A stretch of 64,000 nucleotides of DNA from an uncultured Propionimicrobium sp. (GCA_946221385.1 CAMIGX010000002.1:124001-188000), one strand, 5' to 3'. Counted from the first letter of the stretch, positions 52,444 to 61,843 are shown. Numbers and translations are program-made. The notes: generated by a model from the letters alone, not told the origin.

Positions 52444-53219
52444 TGCCTGAGTACGGTGGCGGCCTCAAGAGATTCCGTTCTCCCATGCACACCGCGTCCC
52501 ACACGACCGCGCAGCTAGGGCTCATGCGTCCAGCTCTGCGCGCAGTGTTGGACGTAAACGTGCAGGGGACGGATTTACTGGAAGACGTGGCCGAGCCATT
52601 CATCTTGATCGGCAACCACTCTTCGCATTTCGATGGTCCACTGCTGATGACCTGTCTGCCTCCGCGACTGAGCCGCCGGCTCGCGACTGGCGCGGCTGCT
52701 GACTTCTTCTTCAACAATCCAGGCTCGGCGGCAGCAGCGCAGTTGTTCATGAATGCCTTCCCCGTCAATCGCGGGACGACGCGCAGCCACCGCGGGGTAG
52801 CCAAGCAGCTGCTCAGCGACGGCATCCCGCTGCTGATCTTTCCTGAAGGAACCCGATCCAGAAACGGTGGCATGGGCCCGTTCAAGCCGGGTGTCGCAGC
52901 ACTGGCGATCTCGTTCAACTGTCAGGTCGTGCCAGCGGCAATCGTGGGAGCGGCAGCCGCGTGGCCTGCGGGAGCCAAACGTTGGAAGCCGGGTCGCCCG
53001 TCAGTGCACGTCACTTTTGGGCTGCCGATGCGTCCGAGGCCCGGCGAGATCGCTCACGAATTCAACGAACGCATGCGACGCAAGGTGATCGAGCTGCATG
53101 ATTCGACTGCCATCGCATACGGCATGCCGACGCAGGCTGACATGCTCACCCTGGCGGCAATCGAAAAAGCTAAAGCCGAGCCGCCTGCCGATCCGAGGGA
53201 AGAGCACGAAGACAGCTAG
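52443..53219 (+). CDS. 1-acyl-glycerol-3-phosphate acyltransferase (PlsC-like)
   Basis: A 258-residue lysophospholipid acyltransferase. The catalytic motif NHSSHFDGP (HX4D, near residues 58-64) and the substrate motif FPEGTRSRNG (near 137-146) are both present, with VVPAAIVGAA as motif IV. It probably acylates lysophosphatidate or a related glycerol-phosphate lipid at the membrane. It is coupled to the SDR gene by overlapping stop and start and precedes a glycosyltransferase gene by 9 bases, suggesting a glycolipid pathway. Confidence 0.9.
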   Translation: MPEYGGGLKRFRSPMHTASHTTAQLGLMRPALRAVLDVNVQGTDLLEDVAEPFILIGNHSSHFDGPLLMTCLPPRLSRRLATGAAADFFFNNPGSAAAAQLFMNAFPVNRGTTRSHRGVAKQLLSDGIPLLIFPEGTRSRNGGMGPFKPGVAALAISFNCQVVPAAIVGAAAAWPAGAKRWKPGRPSVHVTFGLPMRPRPGEIAHEFNERMRRKVIELHDSTAIAYGMPTQADMLTLAAIEKAKAEPPADPREEHEDS

Positions 53220-53228
53220 GCTCGAGAG

Positions 53229-55058
53229 ATGAGCCGGCCATCTGTTGCTGCAGTCGTGGTGACGTTCAATCGACGCGAGCTGCTGGGGCGGCTGCTTGAT
53301 GTCTTGACCACGATCCCTGAATTGGACGCGATCCTGGTCGTCAACAATGCTTCAACTGACGAAACCGCTGAGTTCCTGGATTCGCTGACCGACCACCGTA
53401 TCCAGCACCGCACGCTGTCGACGAATCTGGGTGGCGCGGGCGGCTTTCAGACGGGCATGCAGTGGGCTGTCGAGGCGGGCTACGACCTGGCTTGGCTGAT
53501 GGACGACGACGGCGTCCCGACCCCAGATTGCCTTAGCCGATTGCTCGAATACCGAGGCGACTACGACTTTTGGGGTCCGGCCGTATTGGCTGAGCAAGAT
53601 CCCTCGCGGCTGTGCTTCCCCGTCCGCAAACCCGGGACGGCCACCGTCGCCCGGACGTTGACCGAACTTCGCGAAAGCAGTGTGGATGGGGTAGTCGCGG
53701 ATGTCGTCATTCCATTCAATGGTGTGCTCGTGACGCGCGAATTGGCCGAACAAATCGGAACCCCGCGCGCCGAATTTTTCATTTGGGGCGATGACGTGGA
53801 ATACCTGTGGCGTGCCCAGCGTGCGGGGGCGCGTACCGGCACTGTCGTGGACGCGCACTTCCTGCACCCGATGACTGACGATCTGGGCACCCCCATGATG
53901 TTTGGGCGGACGACGTATAACCACTCCCCCAGCGACCTCAAGCACTATGCGATGGCGCGGAACAATACCGTCAATCTGCTCACCTATCGCGGTCCTTTGC
54001 ATGCGGCTGCGTTCTGGGCGAAGACCTTGTGGTTTTACTCGTTCGTAAAGCCCTCGCTAAGCCGGTTGCGGCTATCGCGGGACGCGATTTCTGCCGGCCT
54101 CCGCGGCGATTTCAGCGGTCATCATCAGTTTTTGAAGCGCGCAGCGCGGGCTGAGGCTGACGTTGCCCGAGTCGCAGTCGTCGTCGTCACGTATCAGCGA
54201 GCCGAGATGCTTGACCGTCTATTGCAGGCACTAGCTGCACAGACTCGTCGGCCGGAGGCGATTTTCGTGGTCGACAATGGCGGCGATGAAGCCACCGCGC
54301 AGGTGCTCGAGAAGTGGACGGAATTGCCTCTACACGTAGATCACACGGGTGAAAACCTCGGCGGGGCGGGAGGATTCAACCGCGGCGTGCGCGCTGCCTA
54401 TGGCGCTGGTTTCGATTATTTCTGGCTGATGGACGACGACGTACGTCCAGCGCCTTGGACGCTCGAAGTTTTGCTCCGTGACGGCGGAGATCTGCTCGCC
54501 TGCACTCGCGAGGACCGGTTCGGGAACCTCGTCGAGAAGGCCGCAGTCAGGTTCGATCTGCGCAATCCGCTGCACTTGAGACCAAAGCTGGCGAGCGTCG
54601 AGACGACATATAAAAGCCGTAGCCGAATGCCAGATAAGGTCGCAATTGAGAACGCTGCCTTCGAGGGCTTCTTCGTCAGCCGTCGGGTGGTGGCGACCAT
54701 TGGCTTGCCTGATCCGAGTTTCTTCATTTTTTATGACGATTGCGATTTTCAGATCCGGGCTAGGCGTGCAGGCTTCAAGATGTTTGCACTGCGGGACGCG
54801 CTCGTGCGCCGTCAGCTGGATTTTGATCAGAACCTCGATTTGGCTAGCTGGAAAGGCAAGTTCATGTATCGCAATCTCTTCGCGGTGCATTTCCGACATG
54901 GTGAAAACCTGCTCGTCCGCTGCAAGCCGTACGTCATCGCGGCTGGTGTGATTGCGCTCAGCCCGGTCCGCGGCGGTCGGTCCGAAGCGCGCAATGTTTG
55001 GCAAGCGCTCAAGGAAGCACGAGGAATGCGACAGCTGGATCCGCGCGCCCGGCTCTGA
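53229..55058 (+). CDS. Tandem two-domain GT2 glycosyltransferase, GlfT1-like
   Basis: A 609-residue protein containing two GT-A glycosyltransferase family 2 domains. Domain 1 (about 1-300) has AAVVVTFNRRELL, NLGGAGGFQTG and the metal-binding WLMDDDG; domain 2 (about 313-609) repeats the order with VAVVVVTYQRAEML, NLGGAGGFNRG and WLMDDDV. Both keep the DDD motif and an acidic second motif (WGDDVEY; FYDDCDF), so both may be active. GlfT1-type galactofuranosyl starters have one such domain of about 300 residues. The cassette for galactan export lies next door. Acceptor and donor are inferred only. Confidence 0.85.
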   Translation: MSRPSVAAVVVTFNRRELLGRLLDVLTTIPELDAILVVNNASTDETAEFLDSLTDHRIQHRTLSTNLGGAGGFQTGMQWAVEAGYDLAWLMDDDGVPTPDCLSRLLEYRGDYDFWGPAVLAEQDPSRLCFPVRKPGTATVARTLTELRESSVDGVVADVVIPFNGVLVTRELAEQIGTPRAEFFIWGDDVEYLWRAQRAGARTGTVVDAHFLHPMTDDLGTPMMFGRTTYNHSPSDLKHYAMARNNTVNLLTYRGPLHAAAFWAKTLWFYSFVKPSLSRLRLSRDAISAGLRGDFSGHHQFLKRAARAEADVARVAVVVVTYQRAEMLDRLLQALAAQTRRPEAIFVVDNGGDEATAQVLEKWTELPLHVDHTGENLGGAGGFNRGVRAAYGAGFDYFWLMDDDVRPAPWTLEVLLRDGGDLLACTREDRFGNLVEKAAVRFDLRNPLHLRPKLASVETTYKSRSRMPDKVAIENAAFEGFFVSRRVVATIGLPDPSFFIFYDDCDFQIRARRAGFKMFALRDALVRRQLDFDQNLDLASWKGKFMYRNLFAVHFRHGENLLVRCKPYVIAAGVIALSPVRGGRSEARNVWQALKEARGMRQLDPRARL

Positions 55059-55296
55059 GCTGGCTTCGTCTACTCCGCCGCGATCCCAGACCATCTCAGG
55101 AGCGGACCAACGCCTTGATCAACCCATCAGCGACGCCGTACTGACGAAGGGAGCCGTCAGGCATTGAACGCTGGGTCGGTCGTCCAAGCCGGCCCGGTCT
55201 GCCGAGCCGACGAGCCCCCGCCCGCAGCTGTCTACCCCGGCACGGTCGTATGCCCTCTTGCAATCAATTACTTCGCTCTGCTGGTCTTGGTAACCA

Positions 55297-55375
55297 ATGT
55301 CGCAAAATCAGGCTTCGCGATCGAGATTGGCTAGTTCATGGCTGTTCGGCGCATGGACCCATTATTCTCCGACAC
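55297..55375. repeat. 79-bp inverted-repeat element, decayed copy D
   Basis: The left arm ATGTCGCAAAATCA (55297-55310) is perfect. At the 79-bp distance the right arm ATTATTCTCCGACAC (55361-55375) matches 11 of 15 positions of the copy C right arm. The interior has diverged. Confidence 0.6.
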
Positions 55376-55498
55376 TCGCGCCATAAGCAGCGCACCTCGC
55401 GGTGACCTTCTGCCTTTGACTTCATAGCAACTGAGATGGCTGCTCTTAGGCTCCCGGATCATGCGCTGTCCACGAGCCCTCTTAGCCGCCGGTTGGGA

Positions 55499-55577
55499 AT
55501 GTCGCAAAATCATGGATCGCAGCTGGAAAACGCCAAATTTTGGCGGATTTCGTTCGCAAATCATGATTTTGCGACAT
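55499..55577. repeat. 79-bp inverted-repeat element, copy C
   Basis: Perfect 15-bp arms ATGTCGCAAAATCAT (55499-55513) and ATGATTTTGCGACAT (55563-55577) around 49 bp. The interior also contains a CGCCAAATTTTGGCG palindrome (55531-55545), so the whole unit can fold as a long hairpin. Confidence 0.85.
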
Positions 55578-55814
55578 TGGCGGTTGAGTGGGCGTGCAAG
55601 TTAGAGCCAAGGGCAGACATGAAGAGCCGAACACACAAACGCTCAAGCAAGGCCGCCTCGTAATTCGCGGCATCCAGGAAACGGCGGCTTAGCAGCGGCA
55701 CCCTCCGTGGCGCCTGGCCGAGGTGGTGAGTTGCGATCAGATCAAGCCGGGCACCCCGACGTTGAAACCCAGCCACTGACCGAGATCGATAGATCGAAAC
55801 TGCCTGCTAAATAC

Positions 55815-56597
55815 TCAATAGTCCATGGCTCGAAGATGGGCGATCGCATCGTCAACATCTCCGTCCATCAGCACATGGCCTTCGCGAAGCAAGACACCCC
55901 GCTCACAGACGGTGCGCACCATGTCAAGGTCGTGGCTGACGACGACCAGAGTCTGCCCTGCAGCACGCAACTCTCGGATCTTCTCGATGCATCGGCGCTG
56001 GAATGGTTCATCACCGACGGTCAGGATCTCGTCAACCAGGAAGACGTCCGGCTCTGAGAACACTGCGACGGCGAAAGCCAGACGCAAGAACATGCCCGAC
56101 GAATAGAACTTGACCTCGGTATCGATGAATTTTTCGACGTTACTGCCCGCGGTCGCGAACTCGACTATTTGGTCGAATTTCGCGTCGATCTCAGCTTCGC
56201 TCATGCCGAGGATCGCGCCATTGAGATAGATATTTTCCCGTCCTGTCAGGTCGGGATGCAGGCCCGCGCCGACCTCGATCAGACCGGCGATCCGACCACG
56301 CACCTCGACCGATCCCTCGTCGGGCTGCAGGACCCCCGAGATCAGTTTCAGCAAGGTCGACTTACCCGATCCGTTGTAGCCCAACAGCGCGACGGATTCG
56401 CCTTGCCGCACCGTCAGGTCGACGCCATCAAGCGCCTTGAAGGTCTCAGACAGTTCCCCCCGCCGACCCCGGAAGGTCCACACGACGAACTCCTTGATCG
56501 AGCGTGATCGCCGCAATGTGAAACGCTTGCCTACGTCTCGACAGTTGACCATGACGAGATCTGACGCACCCGCCCGTGGGGTTGCAGAGCTGCTCAC
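55815..56597 (-). CDS. wzt: Polysaccharide ABC exporter ATPase (Wzt-like)
   Basis: A 260-residue ATPase of the ABC-2 polysaccharide exporter, probably moving lipid-linked galactan across the membrane. Walker A is GYNGSGKSTL, the signature reads VKFYSSGMFLRLAFAVA and Walker B is VFLVDEIL with H-loop SHDLDM. It lacks the C-terminal carbohydrate-binding domain of O-antigen Wzt proteins, like the mycobacterial galactan exporter. The GTG at 56597 overlaps the permease stop (GTGA). The longer open frame starting at 56651 overlaps the permease gene and is rejected. Confidence 0.92.
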   Translation of the reverse strand: MSSSATPRAGASDLVMVNCRDVGKRFTLRRSRSIKEFVVWTFRGRRGELSETFKALDGVDLTVRQGESVALLGYNGSGKSTLLKLISGVLQPDEGSVEVRGRIAGLIEVGAGLHPDLTGRENIYLNGAILGMSEAEIDAKFDQIVEFATAGSNVEKFIDTEVKFYSSGMFLRLAFAVAVFSEPDVFLVDEILTVGDEPFQRRCIEKIRELRAAGQTLVVVSHDLDMVRTVCERGVLLREGHVLMDGDVDDAIAHLRAMDY

Positions 56598-57475
56598 AGT
56601 TCCTCCGCAAATCGACCCTCGAGCCGAGCGAAAATCGCCTGCCCAGCCCACAACGTCACGATCGAAATGAGCGCCGCGAGACCTAAGGTCAGCATGAAAT
56701 CCGCCGGCATTACGCTGCTGCCGCCACTGGTCGTCGACCAGAAACCGGCGTGGCTCAACTGCACCCCAGCCGCTAGCGGATTCGCCTGATAAATCAGATA
56801 CGCCCAGCGCGGCAGAGCATCGTGCACGAACACCCAGCTATAGAAGACCGGCGTCAACCAGATTGCGACCATGTTGACCAGTTCGACGAGATTCTCTGCA
56901 TCTCGGAAGAAGACATTGAATGCGGCAAATGCCAAGCCAGCGCCTAAAGCGAAGACAGCGACGATCACTACCGAACCCAGCAGGCCGCCGAGCGCCAACC
57001 AGCTGGGCCGCCAACCGGTGATCAACGAGGCGACGAACAGCACCGCCAGCTGCGGCAGCAGATGGACGAAAGCCACCCACAAGCTGCTGACGGGAAACAA
57101 TTCCCGGGGCATATAGATCTTGTCGACCAGCGGCGCGTTGTCGATGATCGAGCGCGTCGTGTTCCGCATCACCTCAGAGAAAAAGTTCGTCATGACGATG
57201 CCGCTGAACAGATAGACCACGTAATTGGGGATCGACTGTCCCATCCGCAGGAAATGACCCATCGCTAGCCAATAGACCAGCAGCTGCACACCAGGTTTGA
57301 CGTAACTCCACGCCATGCCCAAGACAGATCCGCGATATCTGACGCGGATCTCCTTTTTGATGAGCAGTTGCAGCAAGAATCGCCAGCGGAAGACCTCCGT
57401 CAAACCGCTGGACTGGCCGGGACGACGCAGCTCCAGCGCCGCTAATTCACGTTGACTCACCGGATCCCTACTCAT
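56594..57475 (-). CDS. wzm: Polysaccharide ABC exporter permease (Wzm-like)
   Basis: A 293-residue ABC-2 permease with six helices, partner of the adjacent Wzt. The first cytoplasmic segment KKEIRVRYRGSVLGMAWSYV is the hallmark coupling region of O-antigen and galactan exporters, and NPLAAGVQLSH closes the protein. The ATG at 57475 is preferred; it lies within the last codons of glfT2 (8-base overlap). It acts in the cytoplasmic membrane. Confidence 0.92.
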   Translation of the reverse strand: MSRDPVSQRELAALELRRPGQSSGLTEVFRWRFLLQLLIKKEIRVRYRGSVLGMAWSYVKPGVQLLVYWLAMGHFLRMGQSIPNYVVYLFSGIVMTNFFSEVMRNTTRSIIDNAPLVDKIYMPRELFPVSSLWVAFVHLLPQLAVLFVASLITGWRPSWLALGGLLGSVVIVAVFALGAGLAFAAFNVFFRDAENLVELVNMVAIWLTPVFYSWVFVHDALPRWAYLIYQANPLAAGVQLSHAGFWSTTSGGSSVMPADFMLTLGLAALISIVTLWAGQAIFARLEGRFAEEL

Positions 57476-59480
57476 TGGCTCCACGGCGCGCAGGAGTCTG
57501 TTGCGGCTCGTTCACCGGCGCGCCCGCGTCCGCGAAAATCTGCCGCCACGTCTCGACGCTGGCCAAGCCTGGAGCGGCCTGGCGATAAGCCGCGGCCAAT
57601 TCATCCCACCGCCGCAATAGCTCAAGGTTCAGGCGGACGGATTCCGTCGCCAACTCGGCTGCCTGTTTACGGTCGCGGCGATACCAGGAAACACCGGTGC
57701 CCTCAGCATTGGTCACCAGCGCTGAGTCGAAATTGGCCAGCGTCCACCAGTTGTTCTCGACATGACGCAACGCGGCTTGTGGGGCGCGTGCTGCGTCAGG
57801 ATTGACGGGCTTGACCTGTCGAGCGAGCGCTTTGAGACCCATGATGACCAAGCGCTTGCGCGACACCGGGCGCTGCTCGTCGGCAGCGTAATCAGCGTCG
57901 ATGACTGCGTCATGGACTGACATCGTCCTGGGACGCGAACCATGCACCACAGCAGGTGGGGCGGCGGGCAGATCCTCCCGATCAGCGTGGAAGGTAGAGT
58001 CGCTGAAGTTAGCCGACCGAGACCGCACTTCGCCGATGCGCTTGCCGAGCAATTCCGGCAATTGATCAGGGCCAGCGAGTACGTCGCGCACTGCGAGCAG
58101 GCGATTGGTGATTGCGTAATACTGCATGGCGACGACGTGCTTGAGATCGTTGATCTCGGCGCTCTTGACGATGCCCGGCGCGCTCGCACCGTGCACCAAG
58201 GCCATGATCAGACGGTTGCGGTTGTGAAAATAGGCCTGCCAGTCCAGCGCGTCATTCTTGTCGACCCAACTGATGTGCCAGATTGCCGCGCCGGGCAGCG
58301 AGACGGTTGGATAGCCGGCGGCAGCTGCGCGGATGCCGTATTCCGAGTCGTCCCATTTGATGAAGATCGGCAGTGAGAGACCGATGTCTTCCAAGACGCG
58401 TACCGGGATTAGGCAGCACCACCAGCCATTGAATTCGACGTCGACCCGCGAATGCATCCAACGGGTCTCGCGCAGGCCGCGTTTGGCGAAATCATGCCGG
58501 TAATAGTGATTTGGACGCGGCAGCGTTGGGCCCCAGGTCGAACGGTCGATGACCTCGCCCATGGTGTGCAGCATGGTGCGGTTGTAAAGATCGAGCATGT
58601 GCCCGCCGACGATCGTCGGGTCGGTGCACATATCTGCGAAAGCGATCATCCGAATTAAGGATTCGGGTTCGAGCGCGATGTCGTCGTCGAGCAAGATGAC
58701 GTAATCAGACTTGCCACGCAGCATGGTCTCAAGCTGGCCCCGCGAGTAGCCACCTGAGCCGCCCAGATTTGGTTGTTCGATGACATCTAGTTTGCCGTCC
58801 AGCTCTGCGGCGACTTCGGCGTAGCCGGCTGCGTCACGGACGTGCTGGCTGCCCTGGTCGACGACCAGGGTTTCATCGATGACCGACAGCAGCGCAGGAT
58901 CAGCTGCCTGTTTGCGTAGATTTTCGATGATGAAATCGGTCTTGTTGAGCGTGGTGGTGGTGAGGGTCGCGCAGCCAAAGCCACGTCCCAAGGTGGGCAC
59001 CCACCAAGCTGCCTGGTCGAGGATCAGGTCTGCGTCAGCGGCTACTAGGTCGAACCAATACCAGCCGCCGTCTCCGAAAGTGTTCAAGGGCAGGTCGATG
59101 GCATGGCGCTGCCCCTCGCCGGCCAGCTCGACAGCATCCACACGACGCTCGTCACCGCGAGCGTTCGTGCGATAGATGATGAGCTGTCCAGGGCCGCTGG
59201 TGACGACCTCGAGACGAACGCTCTTTACCTTGGTCCAGCGCGCCCAATAGGCCGCCGGAAAAGCGTTGAAATAGCTGCCGAGCGAAACGTGCTGGGTGGC
59301 AGGTACCCGCAGCGAAGTCTTCGAGAGGATATCGGAGCTGTGGACGCTTCGGCCCGCCGCGCGATCCTCGGCGCCCCGATCGACGTACAGATCGAGCACA
59401 TCGACGTCACCATTTTCGGGGAAAATGATTCGCGCCGCGACGCGGTGATCGTCACGAATTTCGTGTGGGAATTCAGTCAT
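57468..59480 (-). CDS. glfT2: Galactofuranosyltransferase GlfT2
   Basis: It polymerises the cell-wall galactan by adding galactofuranose from UDP-Galf. The 670 residues contain an N-terminal beta-sandwich (about 1-160), a GT-A catalytic domain with QPNLGGSGGYSRG, the metal site ILLDDDIALEPES (near 255-268), FIKWDDSEYG with the putative catalytic acid, and IWHISW, then a helical C-terminus. The mycobacterial enzyme is of similar size and layout. It overlaps glf by 8 bases and wzm at its end, defining a galactan operon with glf, wzm and wzt. Confidence 0.94.
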   Translation of the reverse strand: MTEFPHEIRDDHRVAARIIFPENGDVDVLDLYVDRGAEDRAAGRSVHSSDILSKTSLRVPATQHVSLGSYFNAFPAAYWARWTKVKSVRLEVVTSGPGQLIIYRTNARGDERRVDAVELAGEGQRHAIDLPLNTFGDGGWYWFDLVAADADLILDQAAWWVPTLGRGFGCATLTTTTLNKTDFIIENLRKQAADPALLSVIDETLVVDQGSQHVRDAAGYAEVAAELDGKLDVIEQPNLGGSGGYSRGQLETMLRGKSDYVILLDDDIALEPESLIRMIAFADMCTDPTIVGGHMLDLYNRTMLHTMGEVIDRSTWGPTLPRPNHYYRHDFAKRGLRETRWMHSRVDVEFNGWWCCLIPVRVLEDIGLSLPIFIKWDDSEYGIRAAAAGYPTVSLPGAAIWHISWVDKNDALDWQAYFHNRNRLIMALVHGASAPGIVKSAEINDLKHVVAMQYYAITNRLLAVRDVLAGPDQLPELLGKRIGEVRSRSANFSDSTFHADREDLPAAPPAVVHGSRPRTMSVHDAVIDADYAADEQRPVSRKRLVIMGLKALARQVKPVNPDAARAPQAALRHVENNWWTLANFDSALVTNAEGTGVSWYRRDRKQAAELATESVRLNLELLRRWDELAAAYRQAAPGLASVETWRQIFADAGAPVNEPQQTPARRGANE

Positions 59481-60660
59481 CGCCGTCCCCCGTCATGCTG
59501 GAAGTTTCACCGTCAAAGTAAGGCTTGATTTTGTTGTCGTAGGCTGACAGCGCAGCCCCGATAGCCATGTGCATATCAAAGTATTTGTAACTGCCCAGCC
59601 GTCCGCCAAATAGCACGTTAGGTTCTTGCTTTGCCGCCGCGCGATATTGCAGGAGCTTTTCGCGATCCTCGTCAGTATTAATCGGATAATAGGGCTCATC
59701 GTCACGATTCGCGAAGCGTGAATATTCGCGATAGATGACCGTCTTATCTTTCGGATAATCCCGTTCAGGATGGAAATGACGGAATTCGTGAATTCGGGTG
59801 AATGGCACATCCATGTCGGCGTAATTCATGACGGACGTGCCTTGGAAATCTTCGATCGGCAGCACTTCTTTTTCGAGCTCGACGGTGCGCCATGCCAGGT
59901 CGCCGTGGGCGTAATCAAAGTAGCGGTCGATCGGACCGGTGTAGACGACCGGCACCTTGCCTACGACCTTGTCACGGCTGTATTCGTGACTGTCGTCGAA
60001 GAAATCGGTATCTAGCAGCAGAGTGATATTTGGGCTAGCTGCCATCCGCTCGAGCCATGCTGCGTAGCCGTCGACGGGCAAGCCCTCGTGCATATCGCTG
60101 AAATAGCGATTATCGTAGTTATAACGCACCGGCAAGCGACTGACGATCGAAGCCGGCAAATCTTCGGGAGCGGTCTGCCATTGCTTAGCGGTGTAATTCA
60201 TGAAGAAGGCTTCATATAGTGGCCGACCGACCAGACTGATGCCTTTTTCGACGAAATTCTCGGGCTCTTTATCGCCTAACTCTTGGGATTGTTCGGCCAC
60301 CAGCGCGCGAGCCTCAGCTGGCCCCATCGCAGCATTGAAGAATTGATTCATCGTGCCCAAGTTCACCGGCATTGGATAGACCTCGCCCTTATGCACGGTG
60401 TAAACCTTGTGGACATAATTGGTAAAGGCACTGAATCGATTTACGTATTCCCAGACCCGCTCATTAGAGGTGTGGAAAAGGTGCGCACCGTATTTGTGCA
60501 CCTCGATGCCGGTCTCTTCTTCAAATTCGGAGTATGCATTGCCGCCGATATGCTGCCGCTTTTCGACAATGACGACCTTGCGTCCCAAATCATTGGCGAC
60601 ACGCTCAGCAATGGTGAGCCCGAAAAGACCAGACCCAACGACCACCAGATCGGCTTCCAT
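59473..60660 (-). CDS. glf: UDP-galactopyranose mutase
   Basis: It converts UDP-galactopyranose to UDP-galactofuranose, the donor for GlfT2; cytoplasmic flavoenzyme. The Rossmann FAD motif VVGSGLFGLTIAER (residues 6-19), the HIGGNAYS block, HKYGAHLFHT with substrate-binding His and RFANRDDEPYYP near the end are present. At 395 residues the length is typical. It is first in the operon, with its promoter in the 163-base gap toward rmlA. Confidence 0.96.
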   Translation of the reverse strand: MEADLVVVGSGLFGLTIAERVANDLGRKVVIVEKRQHIGGNAYSEFEEETGIEVHKYGAHLFHTSNERVWEYVNRFSAFTNYVHKVYTVHKGEVYPMPVNLGTMNQFFNAAMGPAEARALVAEQSQELGDKEPENFVEKGISLVGRPLYEAFFMNYTAKQWQTAPEDLPASIVSRLPVRYNYDNRYFSDMHEGLPVDGYAAWLERMAASPNITLLLDTDFFDDSHEYSRDKVVGKVPVVYTGPIDRYFDYAHGDLAWRTVELEKEVLPIEDFQGTSVMNYADMDVPFTRIHEFRHFHPERDYPKDKTVIYREYSRFANRDDEPYYPINTDEDREKLLQYRAAAKQEPNVLFGGRLGSYKYFDMHMAIGAALSAYDNKIKPYFDGETSSMTGDGDD

Positions 60661-60823
60661 GCCGCTCCTCTCAACGCAACTGACGCCGTAGCTCTTCTGA
60701 GCTTACGTGCTGGACATCTCGAGCAATGGCTTTGCCGCGCGCAGCACGAGAGACTGCTTAGGGGCTAGGAATCTATTCCCGTACGCCTGATGCTTTGAGC
60801 CTGGTTTCCGTCAAAGGCGATCA

Positions 60824-61696
60824 TCAACGTCGGCCGAAGTTCACCAGACGTTTTAGATACTCGCCGTAGCCCGACTTGCTCAGCTCGTCAGCTCGCTGCA
60901 GCAAGGCGTCATCATCGAGCCAACCATTTCGCCAAGCCGCCTCTTCGGGACAACCGACCTGCAGACCCTGACGAGCTTGCAAAGTGCGAACGAAGTTTCC
61001 GGCGTCATTCAATGAATCGAAGGTGCCGGTGTCGAGCCAGGCAGTGCCGCGCGGCAGCACGTCGACGTGCAGCCGTCCTTGTTCCATATAAATCCGATTG
61101 ATATCAGTGATTTCTAGCTCGCCACGCGCGCTGGGTTGCAAAGTGCGCGCCATCTCAACCACGTCATTGTCATAAAAATACAAGCCGGGTACGGCGTAAT
61201 TTGATTTCGGCTGTTGCGGTTTTTCTTCAATTGAAATTGCGGTGCCATTTTCGTCAATTTCAACCACACCATATGCTTGCGGGTCGTCCACCCAATAGCC
61301 GAAGATCGAAGCGCCCTCGACGGTAGTGCGATGACGCAGCTGCGAGCCCAGTCCCTGGCCATAAAAGATATTGTCACCCAGCACTAGCGCGGCGTGATCG
61401 TCACCGATGAAGTCCGCACCAATGGTGAAGGCCTGGGCCAGACCCTTGGGCTCGGGCTGGGTCGCATATTGCAAATTAATGCCGAAATTGCTGCCGTCGC
61501 CGAGCAGTCGCTGAAATGCGTCCGAGTCATGCGGCGTGGTAATCACCAAGACGTCTTGAATTCCCGCAAACAACAGCGTGGAAAGCGGGTAATAAATCAT
61601 CGGCTTGTCATAAACCGGCAACAATTGCTTGCTCGTCCCGATCGTGATCGGGTGCAGCCGACTGCCAGCTCCGCCAGCGAGAATGATTCCGTGCAT
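60824..61696 (-). CDS. rmlA: Glucose-1-phosphate thymidylyltransferase
   Basis: It makes dTDP-glucose from glucose 1-phosphate and dTTP, the first step toward dTDP-rhamnose. The nucleotide loop GIILAGGAGSRLHPIT is at residues 3-18, with GDNIFYGQGL (metal-binding Asp), EEKPQQPKSNYAVPGLYFYD and a C-terminal RLVNFGRR end. The 290-residue length is normal. rmlB, C and D are not in the window, so the rest of the pathway is elsewhere. It is transcribed in the same direction as glf, 163 bases upstream. Confidence 0.95.
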   Translation of the reverse strand: MHGIILAGGAGSRLHPITIGTSKQLLPVYDKPMIYYPLSTLLFAGIQDVLVITTPHDSDAFQRLLGDGSNFGINLQYATQPEPKGLAQAFTIGADFIGDDHAALVLGDNIFYGQGLGSQLRHRTTVEGASIFGYWVDDPQAYGVVEIDENGTAISIEEKPQQPKSNYAVPGLYFYDNDVVEMARTLQPSARGELEITDINRIYMEQGRLHVDVLPRGTAWLDTGTFDSLNDAGNFVRTLQARQGLQVGCPEEAAWRNGWLDDDALLQRADELSKSGYGEYLKRLVNFGRR

Positions 61697-61843
61697 TGGG
61701 CGCCTTCCTGGTTGATCGCGCTGGGCCAGCCGGCGTAGACCGCTGACCCCGTCGTCGCAGTTGCCCCAATCTATCGCACTCGACGCGCCGCGAGCTGGTC
61801 AGCGAGCCCCAGAGTCGCCGGGAACTTCCATAGACTGGCCGCC

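Larger units (their letters stand above)
55059..55814. other. 756-base intergenic region with two repeat elements
   Basis: No gene is supported between the converging GT2 and Wzt genes. The region holds copy D (55297-55375) and copy C (55499-55577) of the 79-bp inverted-repeat family, 123 bp apart. The remainder shows no recognised RNA gene; short open frames are not conserved-looking. Confidence 0.75.
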
